A stretch of DNA of 64,000 nucleotides from an uncultured Eubacteriales bacterium (GCA_934476315.1 CAKSNQ010000002.1:20700-84699); one strand, 5' to 3'; counted from the first letter of the stretch, positions 33,141-44,328 are shown. The notes: a model not told the origin generated them from the letters alone. Numbers and translations are program-made.

Positions 33141-33371
33141 TTGGCATACGCCTATACGTTCTCTTACAACAAGCTCTGGCACCGTCTCATTGACCTGAAG
33201 CTGAAGAAAAAAGACCTGCAACTGCGCGCCAGGCTCAGCTCCAACGTCATTGCGAAGATGGGACGCGGCGAGTCGGTCACACTTGAAACGCTCGCCAAAA
33301 TCTGCCTTGCCCTGCATTGCGAGATCGGGGACATTGTGGATATTGTCGGACCCATCCGCACGGGCACATAA
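33141..33371 (+). CDS. Small XRE (Cro/CI-type) DNA-binding protein
   Basis: 76 aa beginning with TTG at 33141, which has GGAGG 8 nt upstream. No ATG is available. Nearly the whole protein is one helix-turn-helix of the HTH_26 type (LKKKDLQLRARLSSNVIAKMGRGESVTLETLAKICLALHCEIGDIVD). Possibly regulates itself or the downstream ftsH, from which it is separated by 59 bp. Confidence 0.82.
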   Translation: MAYAYTFSYNKLWHRLIDLKLKKKDLQLRARLSSNVIAKMGRGESVTLETLAKICLALHCEIGDIVDIVGPIRTGT

Positions 33372-33430
33372 CACGCGCACATTCCGCACAGGATATTCCC
33401 CGGTACTCTGACAAAAGAAAGGAACACGCC

Positions 33431-35254
33431 ATGAAAGAAGTCAAATCCCCCAAAAAGCCCTTGATCTACTACTACGGGATCGCCCTGCTGATCGTTCTTC
33501 TCTTCAACATGGTCATCACGCCGCTGATCTCCCGCGCGCGGATCACCGACGTAGACTACGGAACGTTCATGAAAATGATCGACGAGCAGAACATCGGCAA
33601 GGTCGAGATCACCGGCTCGCAGATCGTATTCACCGACAAGGCGGAAAAGTCCATCTACCGCACCGGCGCCATGGACGACCCGACGCTGACACAGCGCCTG
33701 TACGACAGCGGCGCGACGTTCCAAAGCGTGGACAACACGCCGTCGCTGTTCAGCCGCCTCCTGACCACGCTTCTCCCGCTACTCATTTTCATCGGTCTTG
33801 GGCAGTTTATGGCAAGGAAGATGATGTCGCAGGCGGGCGGTCCGAACGCGATGGCGTTCGGCATGGGTAAGAGCAATGCCAAAATCTATGTTCCCTCCTC
33901 CGACGGCATCCACTTTGACGACGTTGCCGGCGAGGACGAGGCAAAGGAAAGTCTGGCGGAGATCGTCGATTACCTGCACAACCCCAAAAAGTACGCCGAC
34001 GTCGGCGCCGTCATGCCTAAGGGCGTTCTGCTCGTCGGCCCTCCCGGGACGGGTAAAACCATGCTGGCAAAGGCAGTCGCGGGCGAGGCGGGCGTTCCGT
34101 TCTTCTCGATGTCCGGCTCGGAATTTGTCGAAATGTTTGTCGGCATGGGTGCGTCCAAGGTGCGCGACCTGTTCGCGCAGGCAAAGGAAAAAGCGCCCTG
34201 CATCGTTTTCATTGACGAGATCGATGCCATCGGCAAAAAGCGGGACGGTCAGCTCGGCGGCAACGACGAGCGCGAGCAGACGCTCAACCAGCTTCTCACC
34301 GAAATGGACGGCTTTGAGGGAAAGGGCGGCGTCATCATTCTGGCGGCGACCAACCGCCCGGAGTCCCTTGACCCCGCGCTGACGCGTCCCGGACGCTTTG
34401 ATCGCCGCGTGCCGGTAGAGCTTCCCGATCTGGCGGGACGCGAGGCAATTCTGAAGGTACACGCCAAGAAAATCAAGACCGCCGCCGACGTGGACTTCCA
34501 CACCATCGCGCGTATGGCGGCGGGCACCTCGGGCGCGGAGCTTGCCAACATTGTCAACGAGGCGGCGTTGCGCGCCGTCCGGAGCGGGCGCACGGTCGCG
34601 ACGCAGGCGGACCTGGAGGAGAGCATTGAAGTCGTTCTCGCCGGGTATCAGAAGAAAAACGCCATTCTCTCCGACAGCGAAAAGAAAGTTGTCGCCTACC
34701 ACGAGATCGGTCACGCGCTGGTCGCCGCCATGCAGACCCATTCGGCGCCCGTGCAGAAGATCACCATCATTCCCCGTACCTCCGGCGCTCTGGGCTACAC
34801 CATGCAGGTGGAGACGGGCGACAAGGTGCTCATGACCAAGCAGGAGATTGAAAACAAGATTGCGACCTTCACCGGCGGACGCGCGGCGGAGGAGCTGGTC
34901 TTCGGAGAGATTACCACGGGGGCATCCAACGACATCGAACAGGCGACCAAGCTGGCGCGGGCAATGATTACCCGCTACGGCATGAGCGATGAATTTGACA
35001 TGGTGGCGCTGGAAACTGTCACCAACCAGTACCTGGGTGGCGACGCCTCGCTCGCCTGCTCCGCCGACACGCAGAAGCGTGTGGACGAAAAGGTGGTGGC
35101 GCTGGTCAAGGCAGAGCACGAAAAGGCAAAGGGCATTTTGTCCGCGCATCGCGCAAAGCTGGACGAGCTGGCACAGTATCTTTATGAAAAGGAAACCATC
35201 ACCGGCAGTGAGTTTATGGAGATCCTGAATCGCGGAGAGGGGGCGACGGCATGA
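33431..35254 (+). CDS. ftsH: Membrane AAA+ zinc metalloprotease FtsH
   Basis: 607 aa, ATP-dependent protease of the cytoplasmic membrane. Two transmembrane helices (about 13-30 and 107-126) flank an extracytoplasmic domain. The AAA module has Walker A GPPGTGKT (203-210), Walker [12 protein letters not shown] and the [23 protein letters not shown]. The zinc-binding motif reads HEIGH rather than the more frequent HEAGH, still HExxH. Start ATG at 33431 follows AAAGGAA. The frame is open upstream to 33317 but that part overlaps the XRE gene. Confidence 0.97.
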   Translation: MKEVKSPKKPLIYYYGIALLIVLLFNMVITPLISRARITDVDYGTFMKMIDEQNIGKVEITGSQIVFTDKAEKSIYRTGAMDDPTLTQRLYDSGATFQSVDNTPSLFSRLLTTLLPLLIFIGLGQFMARKMMSQAGGPNAMAFGMGKSNAKIYVPSSDGIHFDDVAGEDEAKESLAEIVDYLHNPKKYADVGAVMPKGVLLVGPPGTGKTMLAKAVAGEAGVPFFSMSGSEFVEMFVGMGASKVRDLFAQAKEKAPCIVFIDEIDAIGKKRDGQLGGNDEREQTLNQLLTEMDGFEGKGGVIILAATNRPESLDPALTRPGRFDRRVPVELPDLAGREAILKVHAKKIKTAADVDFHTIARMAAGTSGAELANIVNEAALRAVRSGRTVATQADLEESIEVVLAGYQKKNAILSDSEKKVVAYHEIGHALVAAMQTHSAPVQKITIIPRTSGALGYTMQVETGDKVLMTKQEIENKIATFTGGRAAEELVFGEITTGASNDIEQATKLARAMITRYGMSDEFDMVALETVTNQYLGGDASLACSADTQKRVDEKVVALVKAEHEKAKGILSAHRAKLDELAQYLYEKETITGSEFMEILNRGEGATA

Positions 35255-35814
35255 AGCGACATCTCAGACCAAACTGGATTGAGCTGGTCATCGGAATTTT
35301 TCTGATCGCGCTGGGCGTATTCTCGTTTTTCAGCCCCGACGCGCTGCTGTCTGTCATCATTACGCTCTATGGCATCTTTGCCGTCATCACCGGCATTGAA
35401 GACATCGTCTTCTACGTAAAATTCACGCGGTTCACCGGGTTCGGTCCCATGATCTCACTCATCTGCGGCATCGTCAGCGTCATGTGCGGCATCATGCTCA
35501 TCGCCTATCCCGAAGCCGCCCGGTGGCTCCTGACGCTTCTGTTCTCTCTCTGGATCATCACGCACTGCGCCTCCCGGCTGTCCCACGCCACGGCGTTCCG
35601 CGGTCCGGAGAGCAATTTCAGCTACTACTTTACGTTGATCATTAACATTCTCGGGATTCTTCTGGGGGTAGCGATGCTTCTGGTTCCGCGGCTGAGTGCG
35701 GCTACGATGCAGGCGGCGGGCTACGTTGTCGCGGTCGCCCTGCTCCTTCTGGGAATTGAAAATGTAGTTCTCTCCTTTGCCGACGGAGAAAACAGCGACC
35801 GTTTCTTCTATTGA
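35251..35814 (+). CDS. DUF308 (HdeD-like) membrane protein
   Basis: 187 aa with six short hydrophobic helices in hairpin pairs, as in HdeD/DUF308 proteins (IELVIGIFLIALGVFSFFSP at the start). Overlaps the ftsH stop by 4 bp, so it is coupled to it. Family function is not established beyond membrane stress roles in enterobacteria. Confidence 0.85.
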   Translation: MKRHLRPNWIELVIGIFLIALGVFSFFSPDALLSVIITLYGIFAVITGIEDIVFYVKFTRFTGFGPMISLICGIVSVMCGIMLIAYPEAARWLLTLLFSLWIITHCASRLSHATAFRGPESNFSYYFTLIINILGILLGVAMLLVPRLSAATMQAAGYVVAVALLLLGIENVVLSFADGENSDRFFY

Positions 35815-35873
35815 TTCAAAGAAAAAAGAGGGTTTCGCAAGCACTCATTGCGCTTTCGCACCCTCGCAGCACA

Positions 35874-35914
35874 GGGGCTGTAAAGAAACTCGTTCTGAGT
35901 TTTTTTACAGCCCC
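35874..35914. terminator. Hairpin after the ftsH operon, dispersed-repeat family
   Basis: GGGGCTGTAAAGAAACTC / GAGTTTTTTTACAGCCCC with a 5-nt loop. A second hairpin (35829-35866) precedes it and another, GTGTTAAA / TTTAACAC (about 35978-36000), follows it facing the Rrf2 gene. Confidence 0.7.
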
Positions 35915-36012
35915 GTCAACATTGGTCTTGACGGCTGAACGCCGTTATTTTGTCGCCGAAAAAGGCAGAATTTGAGGGAGTGTTAAATTTTTTAACACCC
36001 CTCTTAATAACA

Positions 36013-36417
36013 TCATGCGCGGAGCAGGTCCGCGAGCGTAATGCCGTCAAAATAAGCGTTGGTCATTTCGTTGAAGCGACTCCACATGGCGATCGTCCGG
36101 CAGGACGCGGAACGCTCGCACGGCGCGGCGTCGTGGGACAGGCAGGCGACCGGCGCCAAATCTCCCTCGGTCAGGCGCAGGATTTCGCCGACCCGACATT
36201 CCTCCGGCGGGCGCGTGAGGCGATAGCCTCCCCCCACGCCGTGCGCCGCCTCGACCAGCCCGCTGCGGGTCAGGGCGGGCATGATCTGCTCCAGGTACTT
36301 TTTCGAAACCCCCTGCCGTTCGGCGATGTCTTTCATGGGGATATACCCCTCCCCGGTGTGCTCCGCCATGTCCAGAAGGACCCGCAGAGCGTACCTCCCC
36401 CTCGTGGAAACCATCAT
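36013..36417 (-). CDS. Rrf2-family regulator, IscR-like
   Basis: 134 aa. Winged helix-turn-helix (MKDIAERQGVSKKYLEQIMPAL, GGGYRLTRP) plus three Cys (92, 100, 106) in the C-terminal half, the Fe-S ligand pattern of IscR. It is last in the cysK-iscS-iscU operon, 17 bp after iscU, so it probably senses Fe-S or cysteine status and represses this operon. CymR-type cysteine regulators of Firmicutes are the alternative, but they lack this Cys set. ATG 36417 with GAGGGGGAG upstream. Confidence 0.87.
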   Translation of the reverse strand: MMVSTRGRYALRVLLDMAEHTGEGYIPMKDIAERQGVSKKYLEQIMPALTRSGLVEAAHGVGGGYRLTRPPEECRVGEILRLTEGDLAPVACLSHDAAPCERSASCRTIAMWSRFNEMTNAYFDGITLADLLRA

Positions 36418-36434
36418 AGCGCGCTCCCCCTCGT

Positions 36435-36881
36435 TTACGCGTGGCAGTGGGGACAGCATGCCTCCCCGTCCCCGTCGCACGATGCGAAACGGCTATGGTC
36501 GTATTCGATTCCGTTCTTATCGTAGTAGTCCTTGATCGCCGCCTTGATCGCTTCCTCGGCGAGAACCGAGCAGTGCATCTTATAGGCGGGCAGTCCGTCG
36601 AGCGCCTCGGCAACCGCCTTGTTGGTCAGCTCCAGCGCCTCGGTGATCGGCTTGCCCTTAATCAGCTCGGTCGCCATGGAGGAGGACGCGATAGCGGAGC
36701 CGCACCCGAAGGTTTCGAACTTGACGTCGGTAATGATGCCGTCGTCGATCTTGAGGTAAATCTTCATAATGTCGCCGCACTTGGGGTTACCGACCTGACC
36801 GACGCCGTCGGCGTTCTCAATCGTCCCCACGTTGCGCGGGTTGCGGAAATGATCCATCACTTTTTCACTGTACAGTGCCAT
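36435..36881 (-). CDS. iscU: Iron-sulfur cluster scaffold IscU/NifU
   Basis: 148 aa. Cluster ligands Cys35 (with Asp37), Cys60 and Cys104 are in the expected places (NPKCGD, FGCGSA, MHCSV). An extra Cys/His-rich tail (CDGDGEACCPHCH) is typical of the NifU-like proteins of anaerobic Clostridia. Receives sulfur from the adjacent cysteine desulfurase. Confidence 0.95.
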   Translation of the reverse strand: MALYSEKVMDHFRNPRNVGTIENADGVGQVGNPKCGDIMKIYLKIDDGIITDVKFETFGCGSAIASSSMATELIKGKPITEALELTNKAVAEALDGLPAYKMHCSVLAEEAIKAAIKDYYDKNGIEYDHSRFASCDGDGEACCPHCHA

Positions 36882-36925
36882 TGTATTTTACCATCCTTTC
36901 TGCCGCTTGAACGCTCATGTGCGGC

Positions 36926-38113
36926 TCAGAGAACAAACGGGAGTTTTCCCTCGACCTTATCGTGCCAGAGCGGGGACATTTCCCGCAGGTACGACACGAC
37001 GCCCGAAATCTCGCGGAGCATATAATCTACCTGCTCCTCGGTGTTTTCCCCGCTCAGGGTCAGGCGCAGGGAGCCGTGCGCCACCTCGTGCGGGCGTCCG
37101 ATCGCCAAGAGCACGTGGCTGGGATCGAGTGAGCCGGAGGTGCACGCCGAGCCGGACGAGGCACTGATGCCCTTATCGTCCAGGAGAAGCAGGAGGCTCT
37201 CGCCCTCGATGCCCTCAAAGCAAAAGCTCACGTTGCCGGGCAGACGGTGGACGGGGTCGCCGTTGAGCGCCGCGTGCGGAATCTTCGACAGTCCCGCAAT
37301 GAGCCGGTCGCGCAGAGCGGTCAGCTTGACGCGGTTCGCCTCCATGTTCTCGCACGCGCGGCACAGCGCCGTCGCCATGCCGACGATTGCGGGGACATTT
37401 TCCGTTCCCGCCCGTTTTCCGCGCTCCTGTGCGCCGCCCTCGATCAGGGGGGTCAGCAGGATGCCGCGACGGGCGTACAGGACGCCGACGCCCTTGGGAC
37501 CGTGGAACTTATGCGCAGAGAGCGAGAGCATGTCGATGTTCTGCGCACCGACGTCGATCGGCAGGTGTCCTGCCGCCTGCACTGCGTCGGTATGGAAGCA
37601 CACGCCCCGCGCGCGGCACACCGCTCCGATCTCGGCGATGGGAAGCACCGAGCCGATCTCGTTATTGGCGTACATGGTCGTGACAAGGCAGGTGTCCTCG
37701 CGGATGGCGTTCGCCACCTCCTCCGCCGTGATGTTTCCGTGGGAATGAACGTCCAGAAGCTCAATCTCAAAGCCCTGCTTTTTCAGCTTTTCCAGCGTGT
37801 GCAGGACGGCGTGATGCTCAAACGCGGTGGAGATGATGTGCTTTTTGCCTTTTTTCTCTCCCACCGCCGCGGCGGATAGAATCGCCTGATTATCCGCCTC
37901 GCTTCCGCCCGACGTGAAGTAGATCTCCCGTGCCGAACAGCCCAGACACGCGGCGATCTTCTCCCGCGCCTCCTCCAGCGCTTCCTTGGCTCTCTGCCCT
38001 ACCGAATGAAGGCTGGACGGGTTGCCCCAGACGTTCTCCATACAGGACACCATGGCATCCATCGCCTCGCGGCTACACTTGGTCGTCGCCGCGTTATCCG
38101 CGTATACGTTCAT
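36926..38113 (-). CDS. iscS: Cysteine desulfurase IscS/NifS
   Basis: 395 aa PLP enzyme that takes sulfur from cysteine for Fe-S assembly. PLP lysine in SLSAHKFHGPKG, active-site Cys loop SSGSACTSGS, substrate Arg region near SLRLTLS. Start ATG 38113 with AAGGAG upstream. The open frame runs 66 bp further into the gap after cysK without a start signal. Operon partner of iscU. Confidence 0.95.
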   Translation of the reverse strand: MNVYADNAATTKCSREAMDAMVSCMENVWGNPSSLHSVGQRAKEALEEAREKIAACLGCSAREIYFTSGGSEADNQAILSAAAVGEKKGKKHIISTAFEHHAVLHTLEKLKKQGFEIELLDVHSHGNITAEEVANAIREDTCLVTTMYANNEIGSVLPIAEIGAVCRARGVCFHTDAVQAAGHLPIDVGAQNIDMLSLSAHKFHGPKGVGVLYARRGILLTPLIEGGAQERGKRAGTENVPAIVGMATALCRACENMEANRVKLTALRDRLIAGLSKIPHAALNGDPVHRLPGNVSFCFEGIEGESLLLLLDDKGISASSGSACTSGSLDPSHVLLAIGRPHEVAHGSLRLTLSGENTEEQVDYMLREISGVVSYLREMSPLWHDKVEGKLPFVL

Positions 38114-38175
38114 TTCATCTTCTCCTTTCGCGTCATCTTCAATCGCTTTGATCGTTCCAATCGTTTTCAATCGTC

Positions 38176-39108
38176 TCAATCGCCGAACAGCGGCGTGGAC
38201 AGGTAACGGTCGCCCGTGTCCGGCAGGAGCACCACGATCGTCTTTCCCGCGTTTTCGGGGCGTTTTGCCACCTGAATTGCGGCAAAGGTCGCCGCGCCCG
38301 CCGAAATTCCGACCAGGATTCCCTCACGTCTGCCGATCAGCTTGCCCGTGGCGAATGCGTCCTCGTTGCCCACGGGAATAATTTCATCGTAAATGTGCGT
38401 ATCCAGCACCTCGGGGACAAATCCCGCGCCGATGCCCTGAATCTTATGCGATCCCGCGACGCCCGTGGAAAGCACCGCTGACGTGGCAGGCTCCACCGCG
38501 ACCACGCGGACAGCGGGGTTCTTTTCCTTGAGGTATCTGCCAACGCCGGTAATGGTGCCGCCCGTGCCGACCCCCGCAACGAACACATCGACCTTGCCGT
38601 CGGTGTCCTCCCAGATTTCCGGTCCGGTCGTGGTGTAATGCGCCATCGGGTTGGCGGGGTTGACGAACTGCCCGGGAATGAAGCTGTCCGGAATCTGCGC
38701 CGCCAGCTCGTTCGCCTTCTCGATCGCGCCCTTCATGCCCTTCGCGCCGTCGGAAAGCACCAGCTCCGCGCCGTACGCTTTCATGAGTTGACGGCGTTCC
38801 ACCGACATGGTTTCCGGCATGACGATGATGACGCGGTAGCCGCGCGCGGCGGCAACCGAGCACAGCCCGATGCCCGTATTTCCGCTGGTCGGTTCGATGA
38901 TCGTCGAATGTGCGTTGAGCTTTCCCGTCCGCTCTGCCTCATCGAGCATAGCGCGCGCGACACGGTCCTTGACCGAGCCGGCGGGGTTCAGCCCCTCCAC
39001 CTTGCCGAGAAGCGTCGCCTGCAAGCCGAACTCCTTTTCCAGGTGTGTCAGGCGGAGCAGCGGTGTTTTGCCGATCATTTCGTCGGCTGACTGATAAATG
39101 TGTGCCAT
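38176..39108 (-). CDS. cysK: Cysteine synthase (O-acetylserine sulfhydrylase)
   Basis: 310 aa fold-type II PLP enzyme: makes cysteine from O-acetylserine and sulfide. PLP lysine 47 in NPAGSVKDR, phosphate loop [22 protein letters not shown], and the C-terminal [14 protein letters not shown]. First gene of the operon, so cysteine synthesis and cysteine desulfuration are made together. Preceded by a strong promoter with operator-like repeats. Confidence 0.97.
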   Translation of the reverse strand: MAHIYQSADEMIGKTPLLRLTHLEKEFGLQATLLGKVEGLNPAGSVKDRVARAMLDEAERTGKLNAHSTIIEPTSGNTGIGLCSVAAARGYRVIIVMPETMSVERRQLMKAYGAELVLSDGAKGMKGAIEKANELAAQIPDSFIPGQFVNPANPMAHYTTTGPEIWEDTDGKVDVFVAGVGTGGTITGVGRYLKEKNPAVRVVAVEPATSAVLSTGVAGSHKIQGIGAGFVPEVLDTHIYDEIIPVGNEDAFATGKLIGRREGILVGISAGAATFAAIQVAKRPENAGKTIVVLLPDTGDRYLSTPLFGD

Positions 39109-39141
39109 AAGAGTCTCTCCTTTGGATTGCCATTGGCGTAT

Positions 39142-39190
39142 TGCCTACTGATTTCATAGGCATTATACCACCGATTGCCTACCTTGTCAA
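39142..39190 (-). promoter_or_regulatory. cysK operon promoter with inverted-repeat operator
   Basis: Minus-strand TTGACA (39185-39190), 17-bp spacer, TATAAT (39162-39167). An inverted repeat TAGGCA-N13-TGCCTA (39157-39181) covers the -10 and spacer, and a further TGCCTA half-site lies at 39142-39147. Likely the target of the operon's Rrf2 regulator. Confidence 0.75.
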
Positions 39191-39255
39191 TAGGTAATTC
39201 AAAAAAGGCAAAAAAATTCCGGGAACCGCGAGGATTCCCGGAAAATGCAAAACAA

Positions 39256-41871
39256 TCAGTGGTGATGTCGGATCAGTCCGAACGCCTTGGAGCACTCCAT
39301 GACCACGACCGGAACGAGGCAAAGTCCCACGCCCGCGGCATACAGATACCACGGCAGGATTTCCAGTCCGAACGGGATACGGAGCGGTGTGAACATGACC
39401 AGCGCCATGAGTGCGAGCGAGACGAGCGCGGCGCGGTTGAGCGTGCGGTTGGTGAACACGCCGATGCGGAACAGCGAATGCTCCGAGCGCATATTGAACG
39501 ACTGCACGATCTGCGAGCAGGCGAGAACCATGAAGGCGAGCGTCCGACCCGAAGCCAGCGTTTCCTCGTGGATTCCGCCACCGATCACGAACGCCGCGAT
39601 GGTCAACGCGCCGAACATCACGCCCTGCAAAATGGTCCGCAGACCGAAGCCGTGCGCGAACAGTCCCTCGCTTCTGGGCTTCGGCTTGTAATCCATCACG
39701 TCCTTTTCCACGGCTTCCATACCGAGCGCCACGGCGGGCAGACCGTCGGTGACGAGGTTGACCCACAAAAGCTGCATGGACAGGCAGGGCGACACATGCC
39801 AGATCAGCATGGTGAAGAAGACGGAGAGCACCTCGCCGATGTTGGTACCCAGCAGGAAGCCGACCACCTTTTTGATGTTGGCGTAAATGCCTCTTCCCTC
39901 GCGCACCGCGTCCACGATGGTCGCGAAGTTATCGTCGGTCAGCGTCATATCCGCCGCGCCCTTGGCAACGTCGGTTCCCGTGATGCCCATGGCGCAACCG
40001 ATGTCCGCAGCCTTGAGCGCGGGCGCGTCGTTTACGCCGTCGCCCGTCATGGAGACGACCTCACCGCGCCGCTGCCATGCCTTGACGATGCGGATCTTAT
40101 TCTCGGGCGAGACCCGCGCGTACACCGCGATGTGCGCGACGCGCCCGTCCAGCTCTTCATCGGACATGGCATCCAGTTCGGCGCCCGTGATCGCCTCGTC
40201 GCCGTCCTGCAAAATGCCCAGCTCCCGCGCGATGGCGGAGGCGGTAATGACATGGTCGCCCGTAATCATGACCGGCTTGATTCCCGCGCGGCGGCAGACC
40301 GCGACGGCTTCCTTCGCCTCGGGACGGGGCGGGTCGATCATGCCGAGCAGACCCAGCATGGTCAGCCCGGTTTCCAGCGTGGCGGAATCCGGGTTCTCCG
40401 GCAGGGTATCGATCTCCTTATAAGCAACCGCGAGGACGCGCAGGGCGTCTCCGCTCATTTCCTCACACACGCGGCGCGCCGCCTCGACGTCGCCCGCGAT
40501 ACAGCGCGACGTCAGCACATCAAACGCGCCCTTGACGATAACAAGCGTCTTTCCGTCCACGCGGTTGACCGAGGTCATGAGCTTGCGGTCGGAGTCAAAC
40601 GGCAGCTCTGCCAGGCGCGGGGACGCTCCGTTCAGCGCGTCCTTTTCCATGCCGTTCTTATGGGCGGCAACGAGAATTGCCGTTTCCGTGGGGTCGCCGA
40701 TGTGCTTCTCGCCCTCCTCGGAAAAGACCACGGCGCCGTCACAGCACAGCGTAGCGTAATGAAGCAGGCGGCGAACCGCCTCGCTGTTTTCATTGCCGAT
40801 CTGCTCGGTCTCCCCGCCGTCGCACCAGGCGCGGACGAGCGTCATGCGGTTCTGCGTGAGTGTTCCGGTCTTATCCGAGCAGATGACCGAGGCACTGCCG
40901 AGCGTTTCCACGGCGGGCAGGCGACGGATGATGGCGTTCTTTTTGACCATGCGCTGAACGCCGATGGACAGCACGATGGTAACGATGGCGGGAAGTCCCT
41001 CGGGGATGGCGGACACGGCGAGCGAAACCGCCGTCATGAAAATGTCCATGACCTCAATACCGGAAATCAGTCCGACGACAAAGACCACGGCGCACGCGGC
41101 AAGCGCGATGATGCCGAGGTATTTTCCGAGCTGTGCGAGCTTCGCCTGGAGCGGCGTCTGCGTATCGCCCGCGCTGTCCAGAAGTCCCGCGATCTTGCCC
41201 ATTTCGGTATCCATTCCCGTGGCGCACACAACCGCCGTCGCCGTTCCGTAGGTAACGCTGCACCCCGAATACACCATATTCACACGGTCGCCGAGCGGCG
41301 ATTTTTCCTCCACTGCGGCAGATGCGTCCTTCTCCGACGGGACGGATTCACCGGTCAGCGCCGACTCCTCACATTTCAGTCCCGCACTGCGCAGAAGGCG
41401 GGCGTCGGCGGGCACGAAATCCCCTGCCTCCAGCCGGATGATATCGCCCGGAACCAGTTCGGACGCCGCGATCACGGTTTCCTTGCCGTCACGGATGACG
41501 CGGGCGTGCGGCGCCGACATGGACTGAAGCGCATCCAGCGCCTTTTCCGCGCGGCTCTCCTGCATGACGCCCATGATCGCGTTGATAATCACGATGGCGA
41601 GGATCAGAAGCGGCTCGAAAAATCCGCCCTTCTCCCCCTCGACGCAGGCGATGACGAACGACACAATCGCCGCCGCAATCAGAATCAGGATCATCACATC
41701 CTTGAACTGGTCGATGAAGCGGCGGAACATGGATTTCTTCTTTTTTTCACGGAGGCGGTTGGCGCCGAATTTCTCCGTGCGTTCGGCGACCTGTGCCGCG
41801 TTCAGACCGGTCTCCTCGCGGCTCTCCCAGTGAGCGAGTACTTCTTCCTTGGTTTGATTGAAAAACGTCAA
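39256..41871 (-). CDS. P-type Ca2+-transporting ATPase
   Basis: 871 aa, SERCA/PMCA-like bacterial calcium pump. N-terminal cation ATPase domain, transmembrane pairs (about 57-95), actuator loop [11 protein letters not shown], phosphorylation site [11 protein letters not shown], and hinge [18 protein letters not shown]. Six C-terminal helices include the [15 protein letters not shown] ion-site segment. Start is TTG at 41871 with GGAGG 8 nt upstream. No ATG is near. Monocistronic with its own promoter. Ion specificity is assigned by family. Confidence 0.92.
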   Translation of the reverse strand: MTFFNQTKEEVLAHWESREETGLNAAQVAERTEKFGANRLREKKKKSMFRRFIDQFKDVMILILIAAAIVSFVIACVEGEKGGFFEPLLILAIVIINAIMGVMQESRAEKALDALQSMSAPHARVIRDGKETVIAASELVPGDIIRLEAGDFVPADARLLRSAGLKCEESALTGESVPSEKDASAAVEEKSPLGDRVNMVYSGCSVTYGTATAVVCATGMDTEMGKIAGLLDSAGDTQTPLQAKLAQLGKYLGIIALAACAVVFVVGLISGIEVMDIFMTAVSLAVSAIPEGLPAIVTIVLSIGVQRMVKKNAIIRRLPAVETLGSASVICSDKTGTLTQNRMTLVRAWCDGGETEQIGNENSEAVRRLLHYATLCCDGAVVFSEEGEKHIGDPTETAILVAAHKNGMEKDALNGASPRLAELPFDSDRKLMTSVNRVDGKTLVIVKGAFDVLTSRCIAGDVEAARRVCEEMSGDALRVLAVAYKEIDTLPENPDSATLETGLTMLGLLGMIDPPRPEAKEAVAVCRRAGIKPVMITGDHVITASAIARELGILQDGDEAITGAELDAMSDEELDGRVAHIAVYARVSPENKIRIVKAWQRRGEVVSMTGDGVNDAPALKAADIGCAMGITGTDVAKGAADMTLTDDNFATIVDAVREGRGIYANIKKVVGFLLGTNIGEVLSVFFTMLIWHVSPCLSMQLLWVNLVTDGLPAVALGMEAVEKDVMDYKPKPRSEGLFAHGFGLRTILQGVMFGALTIAAFVIGGGIHEETLASGRTLAFMVLACSQIVQSFNMRSEHSLFRIGVFTNRTLNRAALVSLALMALVMFTPLRIPFGLEILPWYLYAAGVGLCLVPVVVMECSKAFGLIRHHH

Positions 41872-41907
41872 GTGGATTTCCTCCCATTCGTACGGTTATA
41901 TGATGAT

Positions 41908-41936
41908 ATTATAACGTGTTCCCGCCACTTTGTCAA
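41908..41936 (-). promoter_or_regulatory. Promoter of the P-type ATPase
   Basis: Minus-strand TTGACA (41931-41936), 17-bp spacer, TATAAT (41908-41913). Confidence 0.8.
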
Positions 41937-41997
41937 TAGTTTTTCGAACTTTTTATTGCATTATTATGAAAATGTTTTGCGGTCATCTGAACGCGTA

Positions 41998-42660
41998 TCA
42001 GAGAAGAATCTGTCCGTTGACACTGAGGCGGAACTGCAGTCCCAGCCGTTCTGCCGCGCGGCGGCACAAAATCATGCGGTTCATGAAGATTTCGAAAAAT
42101 TCCATGACCGACCCGCGGGCGGTATCCAGCGTCAGCGACAGGTGTACCATGGTATGGGAATCGTTGAGCATCAGCTCCGCCGAGGTGACGGAATCGTTGA
42201 CGCGGTCATGGATGTCGAAGCTGGCGGGGTCGGGGTTACGCACACGGGTGCGGCGGACGTCCGATTTATCCGCCAGAATCAGTGCCGCCGCCAGTGCGCT
42301 GACGGGGACGCCGGTGCCCTCGTCGTGGTTTCCGATGGCGGTGACGACCTCGGCGATCTCGTCGGGCGGAAAATTCAGTCGGTCCATCAGGCGGAACGCG
42401 ATAACCGCCCCGCTCTGCGAGTGATCGACGCGGTTGACGAGGTTGCCGATGTCGTGCAGATAGCCCGCGATGCGCGAAAGCTCGACGACGCGTGCGGGGT
42501 AGCCGAGGTCCTCCAAGAGCTTCCCCGCCGTTTCCGCCACGCGCGTCACGTGGGCAAAGCTGTGCTCGGTGTAGCCCAGCGCCGCCAGCGATTCGTCCGC
42601 CTTGCGGATATAGGTACGCACTGCTTCATTTTGTTTGATCTGTTCATACGTTACGCTCAT
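41998..42660 (-). CDS. HD-domain phosphohydrolase
   Basis: 220 aa. HD-superfamily metal-binding residues in HSFAHVTRV, LHDIGN (HD pair) and GNHDEG, with a late Asp in ADKSDVRR. Probably hydrolyses a nucleotide or a phosphate ester. The substrate is unknown. Gap of 104 bp to guaB upstream with a hairpin between. Confidence 0.85.
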   Translation of the reverse strand: MSVTYEQIKQNEAVRTYIRKADESLAALGYTEHSFAHVTRVAETAGKLLEDLGYPARVVELSRIAGYLHDIGNLVNRVDHSQSGAVIAFRLMDRLNFPPDEIAEVVTAIGNHDEGTGVPVSALAAALILADKSDVRRTRVRNPDPASFDIHDRVNDSVTSAELMLNDSHTMVHLSLTLDTARGSVMEFFEIFMNRMILCRRAAERLGLQFRLSVNGQILL

Positions 42661-42704
42661 ACTTCCGATCCTCTCCCGTTGATTGATCTGTTTTTCTTGT
42701 TACG

Positions 42705-42754
42705 AAAGGTGGGAAAGACCGCCGCGACGACGCCGTCCGGAGAATCTTTCCCAC
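42705..42754 (-). terminator. Hairpin after guaB
   Basis: Arms GTGGGAAAGA / TCTTTCCCAC with a GC-rich 26-nt loop, read on the minus strand and followed by a weakly T-rich stretch. Confidence 0.55.
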
Positions 42755-42764
42755 ACGAATCGAA

Positions 42765-44270
42765 TTATTTGATAGGCGCGCTCTTTTCCTTCTGGAGGAC
42801 GTCATGCGCGCCGCCCTCGACGATGCTCGTCGCCGAAACCAGTGTCAGCACCGCGCGCTCCTGAAGCTCCGGAATGGTCAGGGCGCCGCAGTTGCACATG
42901 GTGGATTTGACCTTTGCCAGCGACATGGCGACGTTATCCTTGAGGCTTCCGGCGTAGGGGACGTACGAGTCCACGCCCTCCTCGAACGACAGCTTCTTGT
43001 CGCCGCCCAGATCGTAGCGCTGCCAGTTGCGGGCGCGTGCCGAGCCTTCGCCCCAGTATTCTTTATAATATGTACCGCCGATGCTGACCTTGTTGGAGGG
43101 GCTTTCGTCAAAGCGGGCGAAGTAGCGTCCCAGCATGACGAAGTCCGCGCCCATGGCGAGTGCCAGCGTGATATGGTGGTCGTAGACGATGCCGCCGTCC
43201 GAGCAGACGGGAACGTAAATGCCCGTTTCCTCAAAGTAGCGGTCACGCTCGCGGCACACGTCAATCAGCGCGGTTGCCTGCCCGCGCCCAATGCCCTTGG
43301 TCTCACGCGTGATACAGATGGAGCCGCCGCCGATGCCGACCTTGATGAAGTCCGCGCCGCAATCGGCAAGGAACCGGAAGCCCGCGGCGTCCACCACATT
43401 GCCCGCGCCGACCTTGACCGTCTCGCCGTAATTTTCACGGATCCATGCGATGGTGCGCTTCTGCCACTCGGAGAAGCCCTCGGAGGAGTCGATGCACAGC
43501 ACGTCCGCGCCCGCCGCGATCAGTGCCGGGACGCGCTCGGCGTAGTCGCGCGTGTTGATGCCCGCGCCGACGACGTACCGCTTGGAGGCGTCCAGCAGCT
43601 CGTTGGGGTTCTGCTTATGGGTGTCGTAGTCCTTGCGGAAGACGAGGTAGCACAGGTGGTCGTTCTCATCGACGATGGGCAGGGAGTTGAGCTTATTATC
43701 CCAGATAATATCGTTGGCAACCTTCAGGGTGGTTCCCTCCCGCGCGAGGATGAGCCGTTCAAACGGCGTCATAAAGGAGGAGACCGGGGTATTGGGGTCC
43801 ATGCGGCTGACACGGTAATCGCGCCCTGTCACGATGCCGAGCAGCTTGCCGTTCGGCTTGCCGTCGTCCGTGACCGCCATGGTGGAGTGTCCCGTTTTTT
43901 CCTTGAGCGCGACGACGTCGGCGAGCGTGGCGTCGGGGCGGATGTTGGAGTCGCTGACGACGAACCCCGCCTTGTGATCCTTGGCACGCTTGACCATCGC
44001 CGCCTCATCCTCGATGCTCTGCGAACCGTAGATGAAGGACACGCCGCCCTCCGTCGCCAGCGCCACCGCGAGGCGGTCGCCCGAGACGGACTGCATGATG
44101 GCGGAGACCATCGGAATATTCATCATGATCGGAGATGTCTCGCCGCGGCGGAAGCGGACAAGCGGCGTCCGGAGACTGACGTTGGCGGGGATACATTCCG
44201 AGGAGGAATAGCCGGGGATCAGCAGATATTCGTTGAAGGTATGTGCGGGTTCCTGAATAAAAGTTGCCAT
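42765..44270 (-). CDS. guaB: IMP dehydrogenase
   Basis: 501 aa: oxidises IMP to XMP, the first step to GMP. The TIM barrel is interrupted by two CBS domains (about 100-215). Catalytic Cys loop [12 protein letters not shown], flap with [17 protein letters not shown]. Sequence details are those of the Clostridia form of this enzyme. Own promoter 30 bp upstream. Confidence 0.95.
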   Translation of the reverse strand: MATFIQEPAHTFNEYLLIPGYSSSECIPANVSLRTPLVRFRRGETSPIMMNIPMVSAIMQSVSGDRLAVALATEGGVSFIYGSQSIEDEAAMVKRAKDHKAGFVVSDSNIRPDATLADVVALKEKTGHSTMAVTDDGKPNGKLLGIVTGRDYRVSRMDPNTPVSSFMTPFERLILAREGTTLKVANDIIWDNKLNSLPIVDENDHLCYLVFRKDYDTHKQNPNELLDASKRYVVGAGINTRDYAERVPALIAAGADVLCIDSSEGFSEWQKRTIAWIRENYGETVKVGAGNVVDAAGFRFLADCGADFIKVGIGGGSICITRETKGIGRGQATALIDVCRERDRYFEETGIYVPVCSDGGIVYDHHITLALAMGADFVMLGRYFARFDESPSNKVSIGGTYYKEYWGEGSARARNWQRYDLGGDKKLSFEEGVDSYVPYAGSLKDNVAMSLAKVKSTMCNCGALTIPELQERAVLTLVSATSIVEGGAHDVLQKEKSAPIK

Positions 44271-44299
44271 ATTGATTCTCCGATCCTGTAATTTTATCT

Positions 44300-44328
44300 A
44301 TTCTATCACGGCATGCCGTTTTTGTCAA
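44300..44328 (-). promoter_or_regulatory. Promoter of guaB
   Basis: Minus-strand TTGACA (44323-44328), 17-bp spacer, TAGAAT (44300-44305). The spacer contains the palindrome CGGCATGCCG, a possible operator. Confidence 0.75.

Noticed and set aside
39175..42864. 1229-codon plus-strand frame, the longest in the window
   Set aside because: Antisense of the P-type ATPase and HD gene; His/Arg/Asp-rich shadow.
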